Assembly: GCF_000622225.1 (NCBI RefSeq)
Contig: NZ_JHWD01000001.1
Coordinates: forward strand, 186,001-250,000
DNA: 64,000 bases
Source: Roseomonas mucosa ATCC BAA-692
GTDB taxonomy: Bacteria; Pseudomonadota; Alphaproteobacteria; Acetobacterales; Acetobacteraceae
Reading direction: 5' to 3'
Both the position numbers and the translations under genes were made by a program. Below are positions 45,512 through 54,657 of the stretch, one piece after another (the stretch's first letter is position 1; each line of letters starts with the position of its first letter). The notes under the pieces are model-generated. The model had not been told where the DNA came from. It worked only from the letters and a program-made list of their open reading frames with translations, and did no database searches.

Positions 45512-46549
45512 ATGAGCGAGGAGGCCGAGGACAGGACGGAGGCCCCGACGCCGCGGCGCCTTCAGAAGGCGCGCGAGGAAGGGCAGGTCGCCGTATCGCG
45601 GGAGATGGCGGGCTTCGCCTCGCTGGCCTGCGCCGTGCTGGCTGCCAGCCTGGCCCTGCCGGCGGCGGGCATGTCGATGCTGCGCAGCCTGCAGGCCCTG
45701 CTCTCCCGCAGCCATGCGGTGCTGCCGGCGGAGGCGCTGTCCGGGTTGGGACGGGATGCCCTGCTGGCGGTGCTGCCGGTGGCGGCGGCGGCGGCGCTGG
45801 GGGCGGTGGCGGCCACGCTGTTGCAGACTGGCGGCTTGTTCAGCGCCAAGGGGCTGGTGCCGCAGCTCTCGCGGCTTTCCCCACTGGCCGGGGTGAAGCG
45901 CGTCCTGGGGGTGGAGGGGGCGGGGCAGCTCCTGCGGGCCCTGCTGAAGCTGGGGCTGGTCGGGCTGGCCCTGTGGTGGAACCTGGACGATCCCACGCGG
46001 CTGCGTTCGGTGATGCAGGCCTCACCCGCACAACTGCTCGCGGTGGCGGGCGAGGAGATGCGGGGCCTCGCCACCGCGGCGGTGCTGGCCTTCGGCCTCG
46101 TGGCGCTGGGGGATTTCGGCTGGGAGCGCTTCCGGCACCTCCGCCGCATGCGGATGAGCCGCGAGGACCTCAAGGAGGAGCACAAGGAGAGCGAGGGCGA
46201 CCCGCACCTGAAGGCGCGGCAGCGGCAGTTGCGGCAACAGGCCTCGCGGCGCCGGATGATGGCGGCGGTGCCCAGGGCCACGGTGGTGGTGACCAATCCC
46301 ACGCATTACGCGGTGGCCCTGGCCTATGAGAAGGATTCCGGCGCTCCGCGTGTGGTGGCCAAGGGGATGGATTCCATGGCGGGGCGGATTCGCGAGGCGG
46401 CGCGGGAGGCAGGCGTGCCGCTGGTGCCCAACCCGCCCCTGGCGCGGGCGCTCTACAAGCTGGAACTGGGGCGGGAGATCCCGCCCGACCATTATGCGGC
46501 GGTGGCGGAGATCATCGCCTTCGTCTGGCGCCGGCGCGGCGGGCGCTGA
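45512..46549 (+). CDS. flhB: flagellar export switch protein FlhB
   Basis: Substrate-specificity switch of the export apparatus, 345 residues. The opening EEAEDRTEAPTPRRLQKARE, four transmembrane segments, the linker SREDLKEEHKESEGDPHLK and the self-cleavage motif N-P-T-H in VVVTNPTHYAVALAYEKDS (about residue 263) are all present. The C-terminal domain ends with VPLVPNPPLARALYKLELGR. flhA is not in the window. The 145-bp gap that follows is unusually AT-rich. Confidence 0.96.
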   Translation: MSEEAEDRTEAPTPRRLQKAREEGQVAVSREMAGFASLACAVLAASLALPAAGMSMLRSLQALLSRSHAVLPAEALSGLGRDALLAVLPVAAAAALGAVAATLLQTGGLFSAKGLVPQLSRLSPLAGVKRVLGVEGAGQLLRALLKLGLVGLALWWNLDDPTRLRSVMQASPAQLLAVAGEEMRGLATAAVLAFGLVALGDFGWERFRHLRRMRMSREDLKEEHKESEGDPHLKARQRQLRQQASRRRMMAAVPRATVVVTNPTHYAVALAYEKDSGAPRVVAKGMDSMAGRIREAAREAGVPLVPNPPLARALYKLELGREIPPDHYAAVAEIIAFVWRRRGGR

Positions 46550-46599
46550 GGGCGCTTCGCCACCCATTCGGCCGGCGCACCCACTGCGGCGGCATGGGC

Positions 46600-46694
46600 A
46601 CAACCCAAGATTATGTTTGAATGATGTAATGTAACTATTGCGCTTATAACGGCCATTTGATCATGATCGTCCCGCAATCAGAACAGGGCCGGAT
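46600..46694 (+). promoter_or_regulatory. AT-rich putative promoter region before the hybrid kinase
   Basis: From about 46608 to 46680 the DNA is far less GC-rich than its surroundings. It contains ATTATGTTTGAATGATGTAA, CTTATAAC and the palindrome GATCATGATC (46659-46668). This is the only plausible promoter for the kinase gene other than read-through from the flagellar unit. No box pair has standard spacing, so exact boxes are not assigned. Confidence 0.4.
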
Positions 46695-48281
46695 GTGATT
46701 CCCTGGAAGACGGTTCGGCCGGCCGCGGCGGGCCAGGGCTGGGAAAGTGCCATCGAGACCCTGTGCGGCGCGATCCAGGAGGCGGTGGCCCTGCTCGACG
46801 AGCAGGGGGCGGTCCGTGCGGCCAACCCGGCCTTTCGCGCATTGGCTGCCTTGCCGCTGGGCCGGGACCTGCCGGCCGCGCGGCTCTTCTCCTCGCCCGT
46901 CCGCTTCGCCGCCTGGCTGGCCGGAGGTGGGCTGGTGCCGCTGGAGGGGATGCTGGAAGGCGGGGAGGGGCGGGAGCCGCGGCCGGTCTCGTGCCGCCTG
47001 CGCTTCCTTCCGGGCGGGCAGCGACTGCTTCTGCTGCAGGATCTGGCGGAGCACCACCGCTTCCGGAGGCAGGCGGAGGAGGGGGAGCGGCTGCGCGCCC
47101 TCGGTCAGCTCGCCGGCGGCGTGGCACACGACTTCAACAATATCCTCGCCATCATCGTCGCCTCGGCGGAGGACCTGCGCTTCCAAGCCCAGGCCGATGG
47201 AGCGGAACGCAACGCGGCGCTGGAGGCGCTGCTCGCGGCCGCTGACCGTGGCGCCGCACTGGTCCGGCGCCTGCTGGCCCTGGCCGGGCGGCAGCCCCTG
47301 CTGCCGCGCGTGGTCCTGTTGGACGAGGCGGTGACGGGGCTGGAGCCCCTGCTGCGTACCATGACGGGGCGGCGCGTCGGACTGCGCTGGCAGCTGGATG
47401 CGCCGGGGCGAGCGATCCTGGCCGATCCGGTGCAGCTCGATCAGATGGTGCTGAACCTTGCCAGCAACGCGATGCAGGCCATGGCGAGGCGGCCGCAGGC
47501 GGAGGGCTGCCTGACCATCGCCACGGGCACGCGGCTGGCCTTGCAGGCCGAGCCGGGCATCCCGGACCTGCTGCCGCCGGGCCGCTGGGTGATGCTGTCG
47601 GTTTCCGACAACGGCCCGGGCATCCCGCCCGGCGTGCTGGGGCGGATCTTCGAGCCCTTCTTCACCACGCGCTCGGCGGAAGGTGGCACGGGGCTGGGCC
47701 TTGCCACGGTGCACGGCATCGTCCGCCAGTCGGGCGGCGTGCTTCAGGTGGTGTCACGACCGGGGGAGGGGGCCAGCTTCCGGATCTACCTGCCCCGCCA
47801 CCAGGAGGCGGCGCTGCTTCCATCGCGGGCGGAGAATGGGGGCGCCGCGTCCATCCCCGCGGAGGCGCGGCGCGAGGGGCTGGCCGGGCAGCGCGTGCTG
47901 CTGGTGGAGGACGAGGCGCCGCTGCGCCGCCTGGCGGAACAGGTCCTGCGGCGGGAGGGGATGGAGGTGCGTGCCGCCGGGGATGGGGAGGAGGCGCTGG
48001 ACTTGCTGGCGGGGGGGTTCGCGCCGGATATCCTGGTCTCCGACGTTGCTATGCCCGGCATGGACGGGGTGTCGCTGCTGCGGGAGATCCGCCGCCGCCT
48101 GCCGTCGCTGCCGGCCGTGCTGGTGAGCGGCTATTCCGAGCACCTGATGGAGCGGGAGGCGCTGGAAGAAGGCGGCCGGAATGCCGATATCACAGGCTTC
48201 CTGGCCAAGCCCTACCGCCCGGCGGCGCTGGTCGAGACGTTGCGGCAACGTTTGACGCGGGTGGTGGAGGAAAGCGGTTGA
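46695..48281 (+). CDS. cckA: hybrid sensor histidine kinase/response regulator, CckA-like
   Basis: A 528-residue hybrid kinase: a PAS-like N-terminal region (about 15-115), HisKA with the phosphoacceptor H145 in [20 protein letters not shown], an HATPase domain with [20 protein letters not shown] and [13 protein letters not shown], and a receiver (about 398-520) with phosphoacceptor D450 in [14 protein letters not shown]. The GGVAHDFNN box and the place beside flhB and recA suggest CckA, the kinase/phosphatase above ChpT-CtrA. It lacks the N-terminal transmembrane helices of Caulobacter CckA, so it would be soluble. The start is GTG at 46695. Confidence 0.85.
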   Translation: MIPWKTVRPAAAGQGWESAIETLCGAIQEAVALLDEQGAVRAANPAFRALAALPLGRDLPAARLFSSPVRFAAWLAGGGLVPLEGMLEGGEGREPRPVSCRLRFLPGGQRLLLLQDLAEHHRFRRQAEEGERLRALGQLAGGVAHDFNNILAIIVASAEDLRFQAQADGAERNAALEALLAAADRGAALVRRLLALAGRQPLLPRVVLLDEAVTGLEPLLRTMTGRRVGLRWQLDAPGRAILADPVQLDQMVLNLASNAMQAMARRPQAEGCLTIATGTRLALQAEPGIPDLLPPGRWVMLSVSDNGPGIPPGVLGRIFEPFFTTRSAEGGTGLGLATVHGIVRQSGGVLQVVSRPGEGASFRIYLPRHQEAALLPSRAENGGAASIPAEARREGLAGQRVLLVEDEAPLRRLAEQVLRREGMEVRAAGDGEEALDLLAGGFAPDILVSDVAMPGMDGVSLLREIRRRLPSLPAVLVSGYSEHLMEREALEEGGRNADITGFLAKPYRPAALVETLRQRLTRVVEESG

Positions 48282-48312
48282 AATTTCCGCCCAACATGAA
48301 CATATAGGGAAC
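48278..48312 (+). promoter_or_regulatory. recA promoter with overlapping LexA (SOS) box
   Basis: TTGAAA (48278-48283) overlaps the kinase stop codon and is followed 17-18 bases later by CATATA/ATATAG as a -10 box. GAAC-N7-GAAC (48298-48312), the complement of the alphaproteobacterial LexA site GTTC-N7-GTTC, covers that -10 box, so LexA would block polymerase. The leader to the recA ATG is then about 165 nt. Confidence 0.8.
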
Positions 48313-48480
48313 GAAAAGCGCACCCACCCACGGGCCATTCCGTTGGGCTGTGGCGCGAGGTGGGGAGCCGCTCTAGGCTCCCGAAGACGGAATTGGTCGG
48401 CGCGATCCGGGCGGAAGCCCCCCGGTCCTCGACCCTCGGTGGCAGATCATCCGCCCCAGTATGGGGCGATCGGGGGCAGT

Positions 48481-49527
48481 ATGGATAAGAACAAGGCACT
48501 GGACGCGGCTCTGAGCCAGATCGAGCGCGCCTTCGGCAAGGGCTCGGTCATGCGGCTGGGCGCCAAGCAGGACATGGCCGATATCGAGACTGTGTCCACA
48601 GGCTCCCTGGGCCTCGACGTGGCGCTGGGCATCGGAGGGCTGCCGAAGGGGCGGATCATCGAGATCTACGGCCCCGAATCCTCGGGCAAGACGACGCTGG
48701 CGCTGCATGCCATCGCCGAGGCCCAGCGGAAGGGCGGCACCTGCGCCTTCATTGATGCCGAGCACGCGCTTGACCCTGGCTATGCCAGGAAGCTCGGCGT
48801 GGATATCGACAACCTGCTGATCTCGCAGCCCGACGCGGGCGAGCAGGCGCTGGAGATCGCCGACACGCTGGTGCGTTCCGGCGCCATCGACGTGCTGGTG
48901 ATCGACAGTGTTGCCGCGCTTGTGCCGCGGGCGGAGCTGGAGGGCGAGATGGGCGACAGCCATGTCGGCCTGCACGCCCGCCTGATGTCCCAGGCGCTGC
49001 GCAAGCTGACCGGCTCGATCTCGCGCTCGAACTGCATGATGATCTTCCTCAACCAAATCCGGTTGAAGATCGGCGTGATGTTCGGCAACCCGGAAACGAC
49101 GACGGGTGGCAACGCGCTGAAGTTCTATGCCTCGGTGCGCATGGAGATCCGCCGCATCGGCCAGATCAAGGACCGCGACGAGGTCATCGGCAACCAGACC
49201 CGCGTGAAGGTGGTGAAGAACAAGATGGCCCCGCCCTTCCGGCAGGTCGAGTTCGACATCCTCTATGGCGAGGGCATCTCCAAGGTCGGCGAGCTGATCG
49301 ACCTGGGCGTGAAGGCCGGGGTGGTCGAGAAGTCGGGCGCCTGGTTCTCCTGCGACAGCCAGCGCATCGGCCAGGGCCGCGAGAACGCCAAGCAGTTCCT
49401 GCGCGACAACCCGGAGATGGCCGCCTCCATCGAGCAGCGCATCCGCGCCCAGGCCGGCCAGGTGGCCGAGACCATGCTGACGGCGCCGGAAAGCGAAGGC
49501 GAGGAAGCGGCCGCCGCCGCGGAGTGA
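48481..49527 (+). CDS. recA: recombinase RecA
   Basis: DNA strand-exchange ATPase and SOS coprotease, 348 residues. It has Walker [10 protein letters not shown] (about residues 65-73), the Glu of [11 protein letters not shown], Walker [11 protein letters not shown], loop 1 [20 protein letters not shown], loop 2 [19 protein letters not shown], and the acidic C-terminus [12 protein letters not shown]. The start at 48481 gives the family opening [21 protein letters not shown]. It is preceded by an SOS box and ends at a strong terminator. alaS, often the next gene, is 9.4 kb away here. Confidence 0.98.
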   Translation: MDKNKALDAALSQIERAFGKGSVMRLGAKQDMADIETVSTGSLGLDVALGIGGLPKGRIIEIYGPESSGKTTLALHAIAEAQRKGGTCAFIDAEHALDPGYARKLGVDIDNLLISQPDAGEQALEIADTLVRSGAIDVLVIDSVAALVPRAELEGEMGDSHVGLHARLMSQALRKLTGSISRSNCMMIFLNQIRLKIGVMFGNPETTTGGNALKFYASVRMEIRRIGQIKDRDEVIGNQTRVKVVKNKMAPPFRQVEFDILYGEGISKVGELIDLGVKAGVVEKSGAWFSCDSQRIGQGRENAKQFLRDNPEMAASIEQRIRAQAGQVAETMLTAPESEGEEAAAAAE

Positions 49528-49559
49528 CGGCGGGCGGGTTTTCCCCGCAGCGCAGCATC

Positions 49560-49603
49560 GGAAAGGGGCCGCATCCCGCAAGGGGGCGGCCCCTTTCCGT
49601 TTC
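49560..49603 (+). terminator. intrinsic terminator after recA
   Basis: GGAAAGGGGCCGC and GCGGCCCCTTTCC form a 13-bp stem around a 13-base loop, 32 bases after the recA stop, followed by GTTTC. The rest of the 298-bp gap to the next gene shows no coding sequence; a TTGACG at about 49674 is a possible -35 box. Confidence 0.85.
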
Positions 49604-49825
49604 GGGCCGGCGCGGCTGCGCGGCCTTTGGCCGGCTGTCCCGGTGGCGGCGCTGTCCGGTCCGGGAAGAACGGTTGACGATCCGGTGCCGGGTTGCTGCA
49701 CTGGCCGGCGCCGGACCCCACCGCGAGAGTGGGCCGGGGCAGGGTCGCGGCATACGGCATTGCAGAAACGGGAGAGCAGCGGGCGGGACTTCCGGCCGGC
49801 ACTTTCCCTGTCGGGAGAATCGCCG

Positions 49826-51430
49826 ATGTTCGTCACGCCGCGCATCCTGCCGGCCATGCTGGTGCTGGCCGCCTTCACCGCCGCCACCACCTTCCAGCCG
49901 CCCCAGGCCCTGGCGCAGCCGGCCGGGCCCACGCTGGAGATGGGGCTGGCGGCGCCGCCGAACTCCGTCGATCCGCACTACTACACGCTGACCCCGAACA
50001 TCGCTCTGGGCAACCACGTCTTCGAGGCGCTGGTAGACCGCTCGCCGGAAGGCAAGCCGCTGCCGGGACTGGCGGAATCCTGGCAGGCGATCGACGAGAC
50101 GACCTGGGAGTTCAGGCTGCGACGCGGGGTGAAGTGGCACAACGGCCAGGACTTCACCGCCGAGGACGTGGCCTATACCATCGACCGCGTGCCGACCGTG
50201 GTGAACAGCCCCGGCTCCTACGCGCTCTACACCAAGCCGATCGCGCGGGTGGAGATCGTCGATCCCCACACGGTCCGCTTCCACACCCATGCGGTGGACC
50301 CGCTGATGGTGGCGGACATGTCGCAGGTGATGATCATCTGGCACGGGCTGGGGCCGAACCCCTCCACGGGCGACTTCAACAACGGCAGGAACGCGATCGG
50401 CACCGGTCCCTTCCGGCTGGAGAGCTACCAGAGCGGCAACCGCGCTGTCTTCCTGCGCAACGAGGACTACTGGGGCAGCAAGCCGCACTGGGCGCGGGTG
50501 AACTACCGCTTCATCCCGAATGACGGCGCGCGGGTGGCGGCGCTGCAGGCGGGCGACGTGCAGATCATCGACGCGGTGCCGACCTCCGACATCGCGCGCA
50601 TCCGCAAGGAGCCGCATATCGCGATCTCCGAGGCCACCAGCCTGCGCTCGATCTATCTGCGCACGGATTTCCGCAGCGACGCGCCCAGCCCCTATGTCTT
50701 CGGCCCGAATGGGGAGAAGCTGGACCGGAATCCCCTTCTCGACCACCGGGTGCGGGAAGCGCTGAGCATCGCCATCAACCGCCAGGGGATCGCGGACCGC
50801 ATCATGTCCGGCGCCGCAGTGCCGACGGGGCAGTTCATGCCGCCCGGCACCTATGGCTATGCGCCCGACATCAAGCCGCCGCCCTATGACCCCGCGCGGG
50901 CGAAGGCGCTGCTGGCGGAGGCGGGCTTCCCGAACGGGCTGACCATCCAGCTCAACGCCTCCAACGACCGCTATGTGAACGACGCGCAGATCGCGCAGAC
51001 CATCGGGCAGATGTGGTCGCGCGTCGGGGTGAAGACGCAGGTGGACACGGTGCCCTTCGCGGTGAACGCGCAGCGCAGCGCGCGGCGGGACTTCTCGGTG
51101 ACGCTTGGCGGCTGGAGCAACAGCACGGGCGAGCCCTCGTCCGGCCTGCGTGGCCTGCTGGGCACGCGCGACGTCAGCCGCGGCTGGGGCACGGTGAACC
51201 AGGCGGGCTATTCCAGCGCCGAATACGACAGGCTGGTGGAGCAGGGGCTGGTCACGGTGGATGACGAGAAGCGCGAGCAGCTCTGGCAGCAGGCCGTGCG
51301 TGTCGCGGTCAGGGACGTCGCCTGGATCCCGCTGCACACGCAGGTCAATGTCTGGGCCATGCGCGACAACCTGAAGCACACGCCGCGCGCCGACGAGATG
51401 ACGCGGGCGATGGATGTCGCGCCGCGCTGA
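49826..51430 (+). CDS. ABC transporter substrate-binding protein, family 5
   Basis: A 534-residue periplasmic binding protein of the SBP_bac_5 group. The signal peptide ends near QALAQPAG (residue 30). It has VFEALVDRSPEGKPLPGLAE, WEFRLRRGVKWHNGQDFTAE and GTGPFRLESYQSGNRAVFLR. It is paralogous to the protein at 21669-23261, sharing these blocks and the later LNASNDRYVNDAQIAQT region. No permease or ATPase is nearby. GGGAGAA precedes ATG 49826. A creatininase-family amidohydrolase follows after about 45 nt, which hints that the imported ligand is a cyclic amide or peptide-like compound. Confidence 0.92.
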   Translation: MFVTPRILPAMLVLAAFTAATTFQPPQALAQPAGPTLEMGLAAPPNSVDPHYYTLTPNIALGNHVFEALVDRSPEGKPLPGLAESWQAIDETTWEFRLRRGVKWHNGQDFTAEDVAYTIDRVPTVVNSPGSYALYTKPIARVEIVDPHTVRFHTHAVDPLMVADMSQVMIIWHGLGPNPSTGDFNNGRNAIGTGPFRLESYQSGNRAVFLRNEDYWGSKPHWARVNYRFIPNDGARVAALQAGDVQIIDAVPTSDIARIRKEPHIAISEATSLRSIYLRTDFRSDAPSPYVFGPNGEKLDRNPLLDHRVREALSIAINRQGIADRIMSGAAVPTGQFMPPGTYGYAPDIKPPPYDPARAKALLAEAGFPNGLTIQLNASNDRYVNDAQIAQTIGQMWSRVGVKTQVDTVPFAVNAQRSARRDFSVTLGGWSNSTGEPSSGLRGLLGTRDVSRGWGTVNQAGYSSAEYDRLVEQGLVTVDDEKREQLWQQAVRVAVRDVAWIPLHTQVNVWAMRDNLKHTPRADEMTRAMDVAPR

Positions 51431-51475
51431 TCGGCCGGGACACCATCCGGCCTTCCGTTCAGGAAAGGGATGATG

Positions 51476-52309
51476 ATGCGCGAGGTGGAATGGGCGCGGC
51501 TCACAGGGCCGGAGATCCGCGCCGTGGCGGCGGGGCCGGAGGCGCTGGCGATCCTGCCGGTGGGGTCGCTGGAGCAGCATGGGCCGCATCTGCCGGTGAT
51601 CACCGACACGCGCACCGCCAGCGAGGTTTCCCTCCGCGCCGCGCGGCTGCTGGACGGCGCGCCGCCCGCCCTGGTCCTGCCGGGCATGTGGACGGGGATG
51701 AGCGAGCACCACCTGCCCTTCGGCGGCACGATCAGCCTGAACTTCGCGGAGTTCCACGGCGTGCTGCGCGGCGTCACCCGCAGCCTGCGGGCACTGGGCT
51801 TCCGGCGGCTGCTGATCGTCAACGGCCATGGCGGCAATGTCGACCCGCTGGCGGTGGCGGCGCGGGAACTGGCGCATGAATTCGGCCTCGCGGTGGTGGC
51901 CAGCACGCCCTGGGCGGTGGCACAGGCGGCGATCGGCCCGCTGCTGGAGCGGCAGGACGGCGTGCACCATGCCTGCGAGGCCGAGACCTCGCTGATGCTG
52001 GCGATGACGCCGGACCTGGTGCGCCGCGACAGGCTGGAGGAGGCGGTGCGGCAGGCGCCGCCCGCCGTGGCGGGCCGCGCGGGCTACAGTCGCTTCTGGA
52101 GCTTCTCCGAGCGCGCGCCCGTCACCGGCACGATCGGCGACCCACGCGCCGGCACGGCGGAGAAGGGCGAGGCGATCCTCGACATCCTGGCCGCGGAGGT
52201 GGCGGAGGCGGCGCGGCAGCGGGACCTCTGGTCCGCGCCGGACGATGTCTGGGCGCCGGGCCGGGGCCAGGGGGATACGTCCGGGAACACGGCCGGCGCG
52301 GTGGGTTAG
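51476..52309 (+). CDS. creatininase family amidohydrolase
   Basis: A 277-residue enzyme of the creatininase fold, which opens cyclic amides or hydrolyses formamides with a two-metal centre. Metal ligands are visible in GSLEQHGPHLPVITDT (Glu, His, Asp), NGHGGNVD (His), and CEAETSLML (Glu). Three ATG codons follow one another at 51470, 51473 and 51476; the third is seven bases from AGGAAAGG and is chosen. It is probably co-transcribed with the binding-protein gene. The substrate is unknown. Confidence 0.88.
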   Translation: MREVEWARLTGPEIRAVAAGPEALAILPVGSLEQHGPHLPVITDTRTASEVSLRAARLLDGAPPALVLPGMWTGMSEHHLPFGGTISLNFAEFHGVLRGVTRSLRALGFRRLLIVNGHGGNVDPLAVAARELAHEFGLAVVASTPWAVAQAAIGPLLERQDGVHHACEAETSLMLAMTPDLVRRDRLEEAVRQAPPAVAGRAGYSRFWSFSERAPVTGTIGDPRAGTAEKGEAILDILAAEVAEAARQRDLWSAPDDVWAPGRGQGDTSGNTAGAVG

Positions 52310-52315
52310 GCAGCC

Positions 52316-52693
52316 TCAGCTCTCCTCGATGCTCTCCACCCGGTCGGGATAGAAGGCGAGGTGCCCGGCGATGGCGGCCACGGCCGGGTGGGGGCGCTCG
52401 TAGCTCCAGGCCGCGTTCTCCACCCGCGTCCCGGCGTGGTTCAGGGTGAAGTAGCTGGCCTCGCCCTTGTAGGGGCAGGTGGTCGCGTGGCGGCTGCGTT
52501 CCAGCGTCGCCATGTCCACGTCGCTGCGTGGCACGTACTGCACCGGCGGATAGCTGGTCTCCCGCAGCACCAGAGCCTGGCGGCTGTCGGCGATCACCCG
52601 CCCGGCAACGCGAACCTGCACCCTCTTCGGGTTGGGCTCGATGGCGATGGGATGGTCCGGTCCGGGAAGCTTGCGGGAATCATGGAGCGTCAT
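52316..52693 (-). CDS. DUF427 domain-containing protein
   Basis: A 125-residue protein of the DUF427 family (nucleotidyltransferase-unrelated small beta-rich proteins of unknown function). The hallmark residues are RVAGRVIADSRQALVLRETS, YPPVQYVPRSDVDM, CPYKGEASYF and ENAAWSYERPHPAV followed by IAGHLAFYPDRVES. The ATG at 52693 starts MTLHDSRKLPGPDHPIAIEP, the usual opening. It is convergent with the creatininase-family gene, six bases away. Confidence 0.9.
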   Translation of the reverse strand: MTLHDSRKLPGPDHPIAIEPNPKRVQVRVAGRVIADSRQALVLRETSYPPVQYVPRSDVDMATLERSRHATTCPYKGEASYFTLNHAGTRVENAAWSYERPHPAVAAIAGHLAFYPDRVESIEES

Positions 52694-52996
52694 GGCGCGT
52701 TTCCTCCTGCCGGGGGCACGGAGGGCCGTTGGCCCGCGATCGTGCCCTGCACCGGCATCTGGGGGCGTGTCGCGGGAAAGCAAAGCCCGGTTGCACTTCC
52801 CGTGCCGCGTGGCGTGGGCGAGGAATTCCGGCACATTTCTGGCATGACGGCCGGGGCGATTCGGCGCCGCCCGCGGGTGTCACGACGCAGAGCCGGATGG
52901 CAGGAGCGCGAGCCCGGTGGAACAGGCAGGGAACCGGTCCAGGCGATGGCGGGCCGGCAAGGCGGATCGTGCCCGTGGCGGCGCGGGGGCCGGGCG
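52694..52996. other. 303-bp divergent gap, DUF427 gene to amine oxidase gene
   Basis: No supported gene; open frames through it are Arg/Gly-rich and lack ribosome-binding sites. It should carry two divergent promoters. A GG-N10-GC pattern occurs on the minus strand at 52793-52806 (CGGCACGGGAAGTGC), loosely like a sigma-54 site, but I do not regard it as reliable. Confidence 0.3.
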
Positions 52997-54271
52997 ATGA
53001 AGCTGTTGTCCTATTGGCAGGACACCGCCACCCCCTTCGCCGGGGCGGCCATGAGGCCAGTGGAAGGGCGGGCGGATGTGGCCGTGATCGGCGGCGGCTT
53101 CACCGGACTCTCCGCCGCGCTGGCCCTGGCGCAACGCGGGGCGCGCGTGGTGGTGCTGGAGGCCGGGAAGGTCGCCGGGCAGGCCTCGGGCCGCAACGGC
53201 GGCCATGTGAACAACGGCACCGCGCACGACATCGGTGGCCTGGCCGCGCGGCTGGGGCTGGAGGCGGCGCGGGCGCTGTACCGCGCCTATGACGATGCGG
53301 TGGACACGGTGGAACGCATCGTGCGGGAAGAGCAGATCGCCTGCGACTTCCGCCGCGGCGGCAAGATCAAGCTGGCGGCCAGGCCGGCGCATTACGAATC
53401 CATCGCGCGCGGCTTCGACCTGCTGAACCGCGAGGTGGATGCCGAGACGGCGCTGGTGCCGCGCGAGCGCATCCGCGACGAGGTCGGCTCCGACGCCTTC
53501 TTCGGCGGGCTGCTCTACCGGAAGAGCGCGCAGATGCACATGGGCCGCTTCGGCGCCGGCCTGGCGGATGCGGCGAAGCGCCATGGTGCCGTGATCTTCG
53601 AGGATGCGCCGATGACCGCGCTGCAGCGGCTGAACGGCACGGCGCACCGCATCACCACGCCGCGCGGAGTGCTGGAGGCATCGCAGGTTCTGCTCGCCAC
53701 CGGCTACAGCCCGCGGATGCCCTTCTTCTTTCGCCGGCGCGTGATCCCGATCGGCAGCTTCATCATCGCCACCGAGCCGCTGGCGGCGGCGCAGCTCGCT
53801 TCCATCATGCCGACGCGTCGCACCGCCACCACGACGCTGAATGTCGGAAACTACTTCCGTATCTCGCCCGACAACCGGCTGATCTGGGGCGGGCGGGCGC
53901 GCTTCGCGCTGTCCTCGCCCAGTTCCGACACGAAGAGCGGCCGGGTGTTGCAGGCCGGGCTGCACCGCACCTTCCCGCAGCTCGACCGGCCTCGCATCGA
54001 TTACTGCTGGGGCGGCATCGTCGATCTCACCGCCGACCGCCTGCCGCGCGCGGGCGAGCAGGACGGGCTGTTCTACGCCATGGGCTACAGCGGCCATGGC
54101 ACCCAGATGTCGGTGCATATGGGCCAGCAGATGGCCCGCGTCATGGCCGGGGAGCCACAGGCCAACCCCCTGCGCGGCCTGGACTGGAAGCCGGTGCCCG
54201 GGCATTTCGGCCCGCCCTGGTTCATGCCCCTCGTCGGCGCGTACTACCGGCTGAAGGACGCCTGGTCCTGA
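52997..54271 (+). CDS. FAD-dependent oxidoreductase, gamma-glutamylputrescine oxidase type
   Basis: A 424-residue DAO-family flavoenzyme similar to PuuB/OrdL proteins that oxidise amines such as gamma-glutamylputrescine. The Rossmann FAD motif is AVIGGGFTGLSAALALAQRG (about residues 30-49) with the Glu ending strand 2 in VVLEAG. ASGRNGGHVNNG follows, typical of this branch. The C-terminal FAD contact is DGLFYAMGYSGHGTQMSVH. No other putrescine-pathway gene is adjacent, so the substrate is inferred only from the family. ATG 52997 gives the usual opening with SYWQDTA. Confidence 0.88.
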   Translation: MKLLSYWQDTATPFAGAAMRPVEGRADVAVIGGGFTGLSAALALAQRGARVVVLEAGKVAGQASGRNGGHVNNGTAHDIGGLAARLGLEAARALYRAYDDAVDTVERIVREEQIACDFRRGGKIKLAARPAHYESIARGFDLLNREVDAETALVPRERIRDEVGSDAFFGGLLYRKSAQMHMGRFGAGLADAAKRHGAVIFEDAPMTALQRLNGTAHRITTPRGVLEASQVLLATGYSPRMPFFFRRRVIPIGSFIIATEPLAAAQLASIMPTRRTATTTLNVGNYFRISPDNRLIWGGRARFALSSPSSDTKSGRVLQAGLHRTFPQLDRPRIDYCWGGIVDLTADRLPRAGEQDGLFYAMGYSGHGTQMSVHMGQQMARVMAGEPQANPLRGLDWKPVPGHFGPPWFMPLVGAYYRLKDAWS

Positions 54272-54276
54272 ACCCT

Positions 54277-54624
54277 CGGCGTTGCTCTGTCCCGGGGGGA
54301 AGGCTCTGCCTTCACCCCCGGCCCCCCATCCGCCAGGACGCTGCGCGCCCTGGACCCGATGAGTTGGCCCCTGCCGGCGCCTGATCGCGCCGGAGAGCAT
54401 CGCTCTCCGGCGGACTGCCGGTGCCACGAGCGCGGACAGGGTGTTTTTCTCTGCTCGGGAGCCCCACGGTGCCGCCTGCTCCCAGGGGTCGGGCGTCAGG
54501 CTGACGATTACCATCAGCGACAACCAAAGCCCGGGGTCCGGGGACCGGCCTCGGTCCCCGGCGGAGTGGGGTCCGGGGCGAGAGGCAGGGCCTCTCCCCC
54601 GGGGGGCTGCCACGGAGCGGAACG
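54277..54624. repeat. dispersed intergenic repeat, full copy 3
   Basis: It fills the gap between the amine oxidase gene and the end of hmp and matches copy 2 (33152-33486) throughout. It has imperfect inverted ends of about 60 bp: the left GTTGCTCTGTCCCGGGGG..AAGGCTCTGCCTT reappears backward at the right end as ..AGGCAGGGCCTC..GGAGCGGAACG. Two perfect hairpins lie inside: 54388-54412 (CGCCGGAGAGC/GCTCTCCGGCG) and 54539-54562 (CCGGGGACCG, loop GCCT, CGGTCCCCGG). There is no open frame that would encode a transposase. Confidence 0.8.
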
Positions 54625-54657
54625 TGGGAACGGCCGTCCGTGGGGAGGGGCCGGACC

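Noticed and set aside
49184-51970. Long leftward open frame (over 900 codons) antisense to recA, the binding protein and the creatininase-family gene
   Set aside because: It crosses several real genes and the recA terminator; no domain and no start signal.
52793-52806. GG-N10-GC pattern resembling a sigma-54 promoter before the DUF427 gene
   Set aside because: Only a partial match to the consensus (C at the first T position), a very GC-rich setting where this arises by chance, and no activator gene nearby.
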